The notes beneath the pieces were generated by a model that was not told where the DNA came from, did no database searches, and saw only the letters and a list, made by a program, of their open reading frames with translations. From Priapulus caudatus (lineage: Eukaryota > Priapulida > Priapulimorpha > Priapulimorphida > Priapulidae): a DNA stretch of 30,256 nt. Numbering within the stretch: position 1 is the stretch's first letter; every line of letters starts with the position of its first letter. The DNA lies in contig NW_014577090.1 in assembly GCF_000485595.1 (NCBI RefSeq), forward strand, positions 384,165 through 414,420, written 5' to 3'. A program made the position numbers and the translations under genes. Below are positions 10,643 through 21,475 of this stretch, in pieces.

Positions 10643-13600
10643 ATGTTTGAACAGGGTGACTGGGAAGGTGGTGACGCGGTTACTAAAAACCTCCAAAAGA
10701 ATTTGTTTACGCAGGTCTGTTAGTTGTTGGCAATGGCACGGGCATATCTCGGACACATGTCTGCAAGTTAGATACAATAATATTCAATAATGTAACCCAA
10801 ACCCAGGATAGGGTTACAACGCGTCGCTATGGTTTTCTGTAGAGGAAATTCAGGGAACCCTTGAGTGAATCACTCAGGGTGGTTTGTTGGTGCGTTTTCA
10901 GAGACTAGAACTTCCTAACTGGATTTATTCTCAACACGAACCTTTCTCCGCTATCTTGGAACTTACTAATAGTAGCAATACTATGAGTCTATGTATCACA
11001 ATACTCTGTATTAAACTAATATAACCTGTTACAAAAATTCGAAGTGACGAGCGGCGAATATACTGAGCGCCATTTCTGTTGACCTGTGACGTACTTCGGT
11101 TTGAAGAGCGGATTCACCGACCAATCGGAGGGCGCTGCGTTTGCCGATTGCTATATGCGCATTGGGAATGCGTACGTCACAGGTCAACAGAAATGGCGCT
11201 TGAAATATCCGCCGTTCGTCACTTCAAATTTTTGTAACAGGTTATATTAGTTTAATACAAAGTATTATGATACATAGTAAGTTCCAAGATAGCGGAGAAA
11301 GGTTCGTGTTAAGAATAAACCTAGTTTGGAAGTTCTAGTCTCTGAAAACGCACCAGCAAACCGCCCCGAGTGATTCACTCAGGGGTTCTCTGAATTTCCT
11401 CCACAGAAAACCATAGCGACGCGTTGTAACCCTATCCTGGGTTTGAGTTACATTATTGTATCTAGTCTGCAAGTGTGTGTAAACTCACAGCCACAGGCAC
11501 TTGGAGCGTTTCAATAAAATATAATGCTTAACAAATACGAAATCTATTTACCACCAGTCTTAATGTTTCTATACTCTCTTTCACCTATTATTGCCAACAA
11601 TTTCCTGTAAATGCCGTCCAAATGCTCATCTACAACAAACACTGGCTGCCGCCCAAGCGCCATTGCTGCCGCTGCACACTGACACTTAAATATATAGCAG
11701 GTAGGAAAGCATGCTGCCGAAATTCGCTCGACGCTCGCTTGATTTCACGCGAATACAACACAAATATTCAACCGTTCTACTCCATCTTTGTTTCTATTTC
11801 AAGAACTGTGTTTACTTGTTATAAAAACATACTGTCTGTGTTCGTAACCGAGCTGTGTCACACGAAATCACACAAAGACTGACGAAATTCTTGCATTCTC
11901 TCCTGTTGTGCAGTTCATGTAAATGGCTGCAAGTACAGGGCTATAGTAGACTGGTACTCACTCCCACCTCGATTACTCGATGGGACCCATCGGGGGGGGG
12001 GGACCCATCGAGTAACTAAGCCGAGAGGTGGGAGCGAGTACCAGTCTAAGGGCTATAGGCGGCACACTGCATTTTGGGAAACTACCACGCTGCTTTCCAA
12101 CTCCCGTACGAGCCTCGCCAGTGGAGCATTGCAAACATAGATCCAAAAACGTTGCAGCGTTGCGGCGCAAGAATGAGGTCACGAAGAGCGCCGGTGGGTG
12201 TTTCCTGATTCTGACAGACATTTACATAAACTGTGCAACAGGAGCGAACGCGAGAATTTCGTCAGTCTTTGTGTGATTTTGCGTGACACAGCTCGGTTAC
12301 GAACACAGACAGTATGTTTTTATAACAATTAAACACTGTTCTTGAAATAGAAACAAAGATGGAGTAGAATGGTTGAATATTTGTGTTGTATTCGTGTGAA
12401 ATCAAGCGAGTGTCGAGTGAATTTTGGCAGCACGCTTTCCTGTCTGCTATATATTTAAGTGTCAGTGTGCAGCGGCAGCAATGGCGCTTGGCAGCAGCCA
12501 GTATTTGTTGTAGATGAGCATTTGGACGGCATTTACAGGAAATTGTCGGCAATAATAGGTGAAAGAGAGTATAGAAACATTGGTAGTAAATAGATTTCGT
12601 ATTTATTTAGCATTATATTTTATTGAAATGCTTCAAGTGCCTGTGTGTAAACTGGCAGAAATACACAAACCACTGTGTAGAATGTAGGCTTATTAAATTG
12701 CCAAACGATACTATTCTGAACTGCAAATTAAATGCACTTTAAATGTTATGCAATTTGCATTTTCATAGGATATATTAGATGAGATAATGTAGTCCTTGAC
12801 AGGTGTAGAAATTAACTTTTGAACACGGGAGTCCAATTAATGGACTCTCTACCCTCCAAAAGAGGGAGTCCGCAACAAAATGACGGAGTCTGCAGTCTGA
12901 AGTTCAAAATTAAAGATATTAACAATAATGCATACATGTGCTTATTTTGAAGATTCATGCGGTTGCATGTCTGCCATATTTTCTTTGGACATTAGCTAAA
13001 AAAATATGGTAATTCCGTGAGTCCGTGCTCTGGAACGAACTAGTTAGTATGGCAGAATTTTTTGGGAGTCACACGGACTTCTGCATGTGTCAAATCAGGG
13101 AGGCCGACAGTAAAGCAAGGAGTATTTTACTTCGGACTCCCGTTAATTTCGCGCCCTGCATTGACAATGTTTAGTGTGATTGGCATTTATGTTAACAACA
13201 ATACCGTCTAATTTTGAATTTACGTCTTGTATCACAAATCATAGATTTACCATAGTGATTAATTTTGTGCACTACGCAACAGTGAGGTATAGCCGTATAG
13301 AATCATGTCATGCACCTGTGAAGAAGATATACATTATTGTATCATCTAATGATCTGCGAGCCAGTATCATAACTGGTATTAACATTGTATTGATATATTA
13401 CATTTATTTGAACATTGTTGATACCATTTTATTCTGCAATGTAGTTTATGTTCTTCCCTGTTACTTTTCCAGAAGGATGATCTTAAAGCCACTGTGGTAG
13501 CAACTAGCAGAACGAGGAGCAAGAGGAAGAAAAAGAAGAAGCCTGCAAGCACGGATATTTCAGAAGAGGCTGCTGCAAAGAAACGCGAGAAGATGAAGAT

Positions 13601-16600
13601 ACGGAAAGCTAGAGCTAAGGAGAGGAAAACTGCGGCAGCAAATGATGTGCTGGTTTCCTCTAGCTCAGCACCACATCCTCTTCAAATAAATACAGATTTA
13701 ATACCAGCTTCTTCCATTACGAAGCGCCTTAAAATGAAGAAGCTCTCTAAGCAGATGCCAAAACCAGATATGCCAGAAACTAAGAAAGCGGAAGGTGGGT
13801 TGATGCCAAATAAAACCCCAAACAAAAGAAACAAATATGCAGACTTAATCGACCATAGTCGAAGTCAACCCGGTCCTTCTAAAACTGCAAAAAGAAAAAG
13901 GCCCAGTCTTAGCGAGCCAAATCCTGTCGTAGTATCTGAGAAGTGTGCGAAGCTCCTCACAAAGACCACCACCGCTGAAGGTGATCATCCTGCAACAATT
14001 GAACATCCCGTTCATGACCCACTCGTGTTAAATAAGAAGAGGGTTAGAACGAGGAAGCGGTTCAGGCCAGAAAAGTCAGTAGCAAAAGCGAGGAGTGGAA
14101 CTGCAGATTTGCCACAGTGCAAAAAGAAACTGAAGAAAAAATCGATTGATGACAAGTCCACATCAAAGTCTGAAACCAAATCTAGCACAGCCGCAGTTAA
14201 GCTGAAATCTGACCAGAACAAATCACAGGAAAAACGGGAATCTATCAAAGGTTCACGTTCGACTTCAAATGTTTGCGTACCAGACTCACAGAAGAGCAAG
14301 TCAGAAGTACTGCGTGAAAAAATGGTTAACCGGCTAAATTCGGCAAGGTATAAAAGTTGAATAGCAGTGAAGTTTTATTCATCAGCATGAGTAATGATTT
14401 ACAGTGTTGGTCAAAGTGGTTGTAGGCACGACTCGCGTGTTTCCTTGCCGAATGCTGTCTCATGAGTTTAGTTGACTCTTAATAAATGCGAACGCTGTGC
14501 ATGTTCGTCGCATCAGGAGTACGGCAATACTAGGTCTTACGTTATTCCTGTTACTATATTTCTATTCTGTACCGATTATATTTTTGTGTTTCTTTTGCTA
14601 TAGATTTCGTTACATCAATGAACAGCTGTACACGATGCCAAGCCACGATGCTGTAGCCATGTTCCGCGAAGATCCCGAAGCTTTTATGATTTACCATCAG
14701 GGATTCTCTGGACAGGTTTCACACTGGCCAGAAAACCCACTTGACAGGATTATCGAAGATGTAAAGAAAAAGTAAGCAATCTATTTATCTGCTGCTGCTG
14801 CTGCTATCACGTGGTCGTGATTGGTCGAGACTGGTGCATTATATTATATACAGTGATCAAATGTGTAAAACATTGTGGCACTGCCTTCTGTCTAAGGAGC
14901 AAATAGGTATCTCACTGCAGCCATCGTCTAAAGGGTCAGAGGCCTTGACACAGGATAGGTCACAGATACCTAACAGTAGTTCTACAATTATATGAAATTC
15001 TTTCTGCCAGAGACAAGAGTAGAGCAGCCGACAATAGATACCTTGTCATGAAATTACCTCTGCATGTGAATGGGTAAACGTGATGTCATGATGTGTGACC
15101 ATATTTTTTTCATACTATTATCCATATATACTACAGGCCATCAAAGGTTATAGCTGACTTTGGATGTGGCGATGCGAAATTAGCTCGCTCTGTTCCCAAC
15201 ACTGTGCACTCTTTTGACCTTGTGGCCCTCAATGATCATGTAACAGCCTGTGACATGTCCAAGGTAAGGTTATGATTTATTTGAAAGAATTATGATTTTA
15301 GAACTCAATGCACCACTTGCTTGTTTTAATAAATTTTGTAGTGGTTTATTACTCTCTTTTGAGTGTAAGGTTTACATTGTATCTTGCAATCTGTGTTGGT
15401 AGATTGTAGTACTGCCAGTTATTACAGCTATCCAGCTATATTGCCATAAAATCAGGAGTGTATCAATACATTGATACAATTGATACACTCCTGATAAAAT
15501 GTGTAAAATGTCATGAATATTGAATGTCATGAAAAGTTCAAAGAGTTGATCCAAGCTCAGCACCGAAAGTATGGGTTATATATTTTATCACAATTTTAAG
15601 ATTTTTATCTTGAGCAAGGTTTTTAATCATGTTACCCACAATTTTGTGTAAAGGTCCCACTGCAAGATGGCAGCGTTGACATCGCAATCTTCTGCCTCTC
15701 CCTCATGGGCTCGAATCTTGCTGACTACATTAATGAGGCTTGGAGGGTCCTAATGGTTAGGTGAGTACTGCTGATGCTTACTACGGGACATAACAAATCT
15801 TTATCAATACAGATATCCAGCTAGCTACTATTTAGTCTCGTGTTATGGATATTGTTTGAATCTAACAGCAGAAAATGTGACCCTAGTGAGATTTATTGGG
15901 GATTTTATCAACCTGGGGCCTATTGTCACATAGAAAAATAGCCTTAACATTAGCCGTAACTTTACGATGTTTCTGAAAATGGGCCCTTAGGTTTACTATA
16001 AAGTATGAGATACTGTAACCGTAAAGAACTCATAGATGTGTAATTAAATTAGAAATACAAAAATCGGATATGTCATAAACCTAGTTTTATTGGTTATCTT
16101 TTAAAATGTTAATAATCAAGGTGACAATTGAAAATTGCAAAAGAATATTCGCTGAGCATTTTTGCTTGTGATATTGCTGGATTAATTTTGGCCTATAATT
16201 ATAAAAATTTCCATTTGCAGAGGTATTCTGAAAGTAGTTGAAGTAGAAAGCAGATTTGAAGACATCGATTCATTCACCACATCTGTCAAGAAACTGGGAT
16301 TTAAACTCAAGTTTAAAGTAAGATAATTAAATTAGTGAAGAATTATATGTGGCTGTGTATATTATAGTGGCATTTACTAATGAATGCAACAAATGATTTT
16401 ACATCAAAATAGAACGCTACATTATTTCTTAATGTATAATGACTTTGTATCACGTACTAACTCATAGTAACATAATGATCATACTAAGTTGTATTTTGTG
16501 TGTGTATGTTTCTAGGTGAGTATCAACAAGATGTTCGTGATGATGGAATTCAAAAAAGTAGAAGCAAAGTCAAAAAAATGCCCCAGTCTCTCTCTGAAGC

Positions 16601-16623
16601 CATGTATTTATAAGAAACGGTGA
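10643..16623 (+). CDS. RRP8: Ribosomal RNA-processing protein 8 (nucleomethylin), complete, 7 coding exons
   Basis: Nucleolar SAM-dependent methyltransferase; the yeast orthologue makes m1A in 25S rRNA, and the mammalian protein also acts in rDNA silencing (eNoSC). Coding exons: 10643-10714, 13473-14347, 14604-14771, 15137-15263, 15654-15760, 16221-16317, 16516-16623. All have GT-AG borders and compatible phases, giving 517 aa (human 456). Exon 1 begins MFEQGDWE, like human MFEEPEWAE. Exon 2 (residues 25-315) is a long, low-complexity, Lys/Arg/Ser-rich region, probably a disordered nucleolar-targeting tail. The conserved domain starts at [11 protein letters not shown] (about 315) and has [16 protein letters not shown] motif [12 protein letters not shown] (378-388), CDMSK (410-414) and [10 protein letters not shown] (426-435). 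It ends with the family's C-terminus KPCIYKKR. Human has KPGG where this protein has MVRG (exon 5/6 junction). Intron 1 (2,758 bp) is mostly foldback elements. Confidence 0.97.
10769..11464. mobile_element. 696-bp foldback element in RRP8 intron 1
   Basis: Nearly the whole element is two inverted arms of about 330 bp, starting TAGATACAATAAT and meeting near the GCGCCATTTCTGTTGACCTG blocks (about 11069 and 11180). The arms differ by scattered substitutions and small indels. Flanked by the 10-bp direct repeat GTCTGCAAGT (10759-10768 and 11465-11474). Central DNA is GC-richer. No open frame of note. Confidence 0.9.
11486..12643. mobile_element. 1.16-kb foldback element in RRP8 intron 1, host of a nested element
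   Basis: Inverted arms of about 450 bp (11492-11938 and 12205-12643) that start near CAGGCACTTG. TGTGTAAACT occurs directly on both flanks (11476-11485 and 12644-12653), extendable to 11 bases. The centre contains the inserted TAGACTGGTAC element plus about 150 bp of unique DNA. Each arm carries a similar open frame of 86-96 codons, read in opposite directions. I do not treat these as genes. Confidence 0.85.
11947..12048. mobile_element. Foldback element, TAGACTGGTAC family, copy 1
   Basis: Begins TAGACTGGTACTCACTCCCA and ends with the matching inverted TGGGAGCGAGTACCAGTCTA, with inner arms around a run of G. Flanked by a 10-bp direct repeat AGGGCTATAG (11937-11946 and 12049-12058). It is nested in the loop of the larger foldback at 11486-12643 and is therefore younger. 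Confidence 0.9.
12800..13158 (-). mobile_element. GAGTCC-rich dispersed element, copy B (RRP8 intron 1)
   Basis: Reverse-orientation copy of 5667-6063, including the shared GTTCAAAAGTTAATTTCTAC end, ACTAACTAGTTCGTTC and AGCTAATGTCCAAAGAAAAT blocks. It lacks the micro-palindrome present in copy A. No target duplication is recognised. Confidence 0.85.
15451..15495. repeat. Micro-palindrome in RRP8 intron 4
   Basis: Arms of about 17 bases starting ATCAGGAGTGTATCAAT, inverted at 15479-15495, with TTGATA repeats in the centre. Confidence 0.85.
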
Positions 16624-16930
16624 TAAAAGATGTGTATACTATGAAGAGTGTGGTTTTAATTTCTGCAATTTTGTTTGCAATTTGAAATGTGGGACTCTGT
16701 GACACATATTTCACTCTGTTTTATATATCAGGGGACAGTGTAGCAAACTTGATATTTGGATCAATGGACTATATGTTGTGATACATATAGATCTGTATTG
16801 ACCTAAATCTATGCTGAATCCAACATTATAAATGATGTTGCACTGAAATGTACACAAATGCTGTACTGTTTATCGGATGTATAAAGAAATGCATCTCTGC
16901 TGTCATATTTCCAAGCAAACGAGAGTGAAA

Positions 16931-16936
16931 AATAAA
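16931..16936 (+). terminator. Candidate RRP8 polyadenylation signal AATAAA
   Basis: This is the first AATAAA downstream of the RRP8 stop codon (about 310 nt after it). A minus-strand AATAAA for VAMP7 faces it 36 bp away. Confidence 0.5.
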
Positions 16937-16972
16937 ATCCACTCGTTTACATAGGATAACTATTTGAAATGA

Positions 16973-16978
16973 TTTATT
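16973..16978 (-). terminator. Candidate VAMP7 polyadenylation signal AATAAA (TTTATT on plus strand)
   Basis: Minus-strand AATAAA about 840 nt after the VAMP7 stop. It faces the RRP8 signal, which would make the two 3' ends abut or overlap slightly. An earlier weaker signal (ATTAAA variants near 17409 and 17557) cannot be excluded. Confidence 0.35.
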
Positions 16979-17424
16979 CCGATGTTTGCTATTAACTACA
17001 TATCCTCCTAATTTTATATGCCGCATTTATAGCAATAATTAAATGTCTTCCATCACTGCAACTACAATGTTACATTGAACGAATAAGAATACACTGTGTT
17101 GGTACAATATAAATAAGTCATAGAAAATGTACACAGCTGACAATTTTATACAAAATAAATTGCTTCAGAATTGACGCAATCCAGATCGCACACGCATCTG
17201 TTCAAGGACATGTCACTCTAAACGGTCACCACTCGACTTCAGTGTTCTCTCACACTCACAGTATATTGGCTTTCTATAAACATTCGCGACTCTGTACTTG
17301 AGAAATAATCTGTACAACCATGTCATGCGCAAAAAAACAAAATATCATTAAGGGTTTTACATTCACCTACTCGCTACTAGTGTCTGCACCACAGATTTTA
17401 AAAACCACGTTTAATAACTATTAT

Positions 17425-17464
17425 CAGGGGTTAATAATGACAAATTTGTCATTATTAACCCCTG
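17425..17464. repeat. 40-bp perfect palindrome, copy 1
   Basis: CAGGGGTTAATAATGACAAA followed directly by its exact reverse complement, with no loop. It lies in the presumed VAMP7 3' UTR. The identical palindrome recurs at 21433-21472. Confidence 0.92.
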
Positions 17465-17812
17465 CTATTATGTATAGAGGTTATTCCCAATTTACTTGTG
17501 GAATGCCTTGTTTTGGAACTATTTTGGAACGATTTTAACTAAATTAAGACTGATGTTTAATTTACTCCACTACTAAATTGAAGTAATAAGGATATTCAAG
17601 TGTGTAATTCCGTGGTGTAATTAACCCTACGTGGCTTATTGGATGACACTATAAACCAATGTGCACATATATAATTATATACATAAGTTAATGGTAATAC
17701 TAGAGCATACATTAAATTTAAATAACATATGACTAAGAACTTCATTAGTAATTAATAAGGAAGTCGACTACTCAGATGCAGATGTCCCATTAAGGATGTA
17801 GTCGATAGGTAA

Positions 17813-20545
17813 TCACTTTCCAACACATTTTTGCCACCCGAGGCCGCCACATGCCGCAGAGACAATAAAGTAAATTATGACCTGCAAGTAAACATGAGAT
17901 CTCAAAAAAACGACTAATCGTAATATAGAACTCTAAAGAAATAAATGTTCTAAGAAATTTATGAATATAATGAATGTTGACTGAAGTTTTACATAACTTG
18001 ACAAGTCTTACAAACCCTGATTAGTGGAAATTGAATCGAATTAGGTCAGCTCGAAGGTTTTTGGAATCATGCAAACCAGGACACACGTCGTTCAATAGTA
18101 AAATATGCTGACCACATGATAACAATTATCGAAATATACTTACGATGATAACAATGCCGATAATTATAGTCAGCTTTGCATTTTTCAAGAACATAGAGTG
18201 AGCCAAACTCCTGCTTGTCTTTTTGAATGTCACCGACTGAAACAGATTAGACAGACATCAATTGACCTGCTAGCCATCCTTTAATGAGTTCATGTTTTCC
18301 ATAACCCAACTTTGACAGAATCATGACAACTGAATTAATGTTATTTTTATAATTATGATTATTTTTTATGGTCTAACAAAAGTATCATGTCCCCACATCG
18401 ACCCACCCATGGGTAAGATTACTGTAAACAAGGATTTTTAAGGGCATGTTGATGCTAAGCAATGCACGTCTAATTGTTATGCGTATAATAAGCTCGGGTT
18501 TACAAAATCCAAGTTCCTACCGAAGCCTCTAGGTTTTCTGTTTTGTCCACCAATAATTCCAGCCTCTCACCTCTCGCCGCAATATTGTCTGTACAGGCAG
18601 AGAGAAGTGTCATTCACATGATCAAATCAGCATTTTTAAGCATTGCACAGTGATAGCAGAAAGCAGTGGGTTTATCAACAACAGAAGAGGACATTGGCAA
18701 CAATAATGAGGAGCAATTAACTGTCTATCTCCAACACCATGTGACATTGGAAAATGATAGTGCAGTGGAAGGCATCTCTATACACAACAATGAAAGACAT
18801 CTACTTGCAAACAGCGGTACATGAAATCTTCCTACAAGTACAACAGTATAAAAAATCCATCTGGAAACAACAGTACACAACCTGTTTAAAAAAGAGTAGC
18901 GTAGAAAATCTCTTGGTGTTCTATACCATAGAACAGCCTTCTTGGAACACCACATGGCTGGCTGCATAGTTTCCCATCACTGGAGAGTCAGAAATGCTTA
19001 CAGTTAAAATGTTCATTTTATTATGCTACTTGTAACACTTACCAATATTTTTAACCATGATGCCCTTCAATTCATCTAGGTCTGTTTGCACTCTAGACAC
19101 AGGATCAACTGCCCTGGTATCTGAATAGTACTTCTGCAAAATACAAGTCACAATGGATGGAAACATTTAGCAATTAGATGCATGGTCTATTGCCATATAA
19201 GGAATTGCCCTTCAATTGGTTATTCTAGAATAATGCATAAAATTAAATCAACTGCAATGTCGAAGTGAAAAACAGTAGACATCAACTTTAAGATATTATT
19301 AAGTTATGCTTCCATAATACCTTTCAATGTCTTCGGTGCTACCAGGATAAGAGACTGCACGAATACACCATTATCATGAATAAATTGTTGTTCACTGTTC
19401 GCAGCAAATGGCAGCAAACCACGATATCTTCACACTGATACACTTACCATCTGGCTTGCAAGAACCTTGGAGAATTCCGTGTTGAAGGCGAATGGAAGTG
19501 CAGTCTGTGCACGTGGGCCGAACATTGTCTGAAACCTGCTCTTGATCTCTTGCAGGAAGAGGAAAGCTCGTGATCTCTCAAACACCTATAATGAGGGAGT
19601 ACTTGCTAAAGACACTTCTTATTTCAAGTTGCCTATAATACATTTCAAATATAAACACTACATATTTTTAAATTACGAATTCACTACATTGATACATCAG
19701 TAGTCTGTCAACTTATCTCAACGAACAATATTTTTTACACATTCTACATACTGGAACTTTTCGACTGCAGACTCATTTGGAGAGAGTACAATTATATCGT
19801 TTTCACACTTACATCATCTGTGATGCACATGTAAATAATCCTGTCTTCACACACATAGTGAAACAGATAGCTGAAATAAAAAATGAAGCTGTTCAAGTAA
19901 GTTTTGCTTGCTACATCTATACAGACTTTATCACACTTGAGGGTGCAGACACTATACATGCCTCTTTTCAATAAAAATCACTTCACATGTCTATATCTCT
20001 AAATATGACCTATTTCTAAGTGTCACTACAATCTGATCACACATAATTAATCTGGTTTGTTTTTCATTCGTTTTCAGAAAAGTTAGAGGAATCAGAAGAA
20101 CACAAACATTTTGCATTTGATTTTGACTTCACTTTTTATATTGTCAACTTAAATTGTATCTAGAACAAAGTACTTTACAAAAAAATTTACAGTAAAATAA
20201 ATATAGTATCTAAACCATATTGGCTAAGATACCCACTCCACAGTACATGCACGCAAGCACACACGCACACACACACACACACCATACTGCTGCTCTGGCT
20301 TTGCACCCCCCTTTCCTCCTACTTCACGTGTTCCTGAGGTCAAGCGTCAAACTTCCTGCCACAGTAAGTAGCGCAAAGATGCACTATACGATTACGTACT
20401 TTGCATGCGAGTAGGTAAGTTTGCCGTTCTCCGGTGGTATCTTTGCTAGAATCTGTTCTGTGACCTCCGCAAAGTTTCCAGCACAGCCGGCATACTTTGC
20501 CAGCACTGCCACTCCTCTTGCGACAACGGAGTACAAAATCGGCAT
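17813..20545 (-). CDS. VAMP7: Vesicle-associated membrane protein 7 (longin R-SNARE), complete, 7 coding exons
   Basis: R-SNARE for fusion of late endosomes and lysosomes with each other and with the plasma membrane. Coding exons in transcript order: 20545-20400, 19870-19813, 19585-19448, 19133-19043, 18588-18521, 18236-18144, 17881-17813. All have GT-AG borders and matching phases, giving 220 aa, exactly the human length. The longin domain occupies about residues 1-110 (MPILYSVVARG, NFAEVTEQILAKIPPENG, YLFHYVCEDRIIY, FERSRAFLFLQEIKSRF). The SNARE motif is about 120-180, with the zero-layer arginine at R150 in NIAARGERLELL, the human position. A membrane segment covers about 189-208 (LTIIIGIVIIVIIYFIV), followed by a short luminal tail CGGLGWQKCVGK. 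The gene is tail to tail with RRP8 and head to head with UCHL3. A candidate minus-strand AATAAA lies at 16978-16973, implying a 3' UTR of about 850 nt that contains a 40-bp perfect palindrome. Confidence 0.97.
20260..20284. repeat. CA microsatellite in VAMP7 intron 1
   Basis: Short (CA)n tract with a CG interruption, between VAMP7 coding exons 1 and 2. Confidence 0.9.
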
Positions 20546-21102
20546 GGCTACAGCCAATCCTTCTGCAATTGAAGAAAATGTACAGGTTGAGCTAGATGCC
20601 TAGGTTGGGCTATCAGCTCTCGTCGTGTTTGTAGCGGTTACCTAACCCCTTCTGGATAACGTGAGAAGATAGGCCTAGTTAGACCTAGAGTAACTAAGTC
20701 TAATAAACTTTAATGCCGAATAATAAGTGAGGTCACTTCTAGTGTTTGACATCAGTGGTTCTTTTATGTCCACAATACTGGAGGCGGGCACACTATTTGA
20801 CCTGACGGTCGTGACCAACTAAGCCACGGCAGATTCACACCCCCCCAATGTTGGCAGTCAGTTTTTTACATGTAGAGAAAATTAACTGCTCTGCACAGGT
20901 TTTGAACTTACAGCCTTTGAAGTAAATGGTGGACAGGTTGAGCTTGGTTCAAGACCACATGAGACATCGATTATACCGTCATGGCTTCTCCTTTAGTTGA
21001 TATTACAATTTAAACATAGTCTTGAAGCAGCTGCAACAAGTGTGGAACCATTGATGGCATACCGGAGGGACACAGTCACTATATAAATTATATGATATAT
21101 AT

Positions 21103-21424
21103 CAGTGTTTCCCTGGTCAAAAAGGTCTGTGAGGTGGTAAAAGTTTTTTATGATGTGTTTGTGCATTTTGAGGTCCTAGCAAAGTGAGCAGTGCAGGTGC
21201 TGGCCAAGCTAGGGAGCCAGGAAGCATGCTCCCCCACGAATTTTTTTTTACAAAATTGTGCAATTTGGTACATTCTAAGCTATTCTAAACACATTTGTAT
21301 GAGACTCATTTTCAAATTGTCAGGTTTCGTCAACGAGGCGGTGTTTTGGACAAATTTCTGTGTGGCGGCTGAGAATTTGAACGAGGCAGGCTGCCTCGCT
21401 CATGTCAATGCAGGGGAAACACTG
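21103..21424. mobile_element. 322-bp hAT-like element with CAGTGTTTCCC ends
   Basis: Left end CAGTGTTTCCCTGG and right end AGGGGAAACACTG are inverted copies; CAG...CTG ends are typical of hAT. The 8-bp flanks are AT-rich (ATATATAT / TATATTAT) and only partly match, perhaps because the palindrome at 21430 has disturbed the right side. No coding frame inside. Confidence 0.7.
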
Positions 21425-21429
21425 TATAT

Positions 21430-21475
21430 TATCAGGGGTTAATAATGACAAATTTGTCATTATTAACCCCTGATA
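21430..21475. repeat. 46-bp perfect palindrome, copy 2
   Basis: TAT + CAGGGGTTAATAATGACAAA and the exact reverse complement, then ATA. The 40-bp core is identical to 17425-17464. It abuts the right end of the hAT-like element ending at 21424. Confidence 0.92.

Larger units (their letters stand above)
10715..13472 (+). other. RRP8 intron 1, about 80% transposon-derived
   Basis: From a GTCTGT donor to a TTTTCCAG acceptor. It contains, in order, the 696-bp foldback, the 1.16-kb foldback with its nested element, and GAGTCC element copy B. The non-repetitive remainder is short and shows nothing recognisable. Confidence 0.85.

Noticed and set aside
14012-14299. 95-codon minus-strand frame
   Set aside because: It is the antisense shadow of RRP8 exon 2.
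13494-14360. RRP8 exon 2 read as a stand-alone 288-aa protein
   Set aside because: Its frame is open upstream to a splice acceptor at 13472, and ARFRYINEQ is restored only by splicing at 14347.
15761-16220. Intronic C/D snoRNA in RRP8 introns
   Set aside because: Scattered TGATG-like and CTGA-like words do not form a C box and D box pair at the right spacing with a terminal stem.
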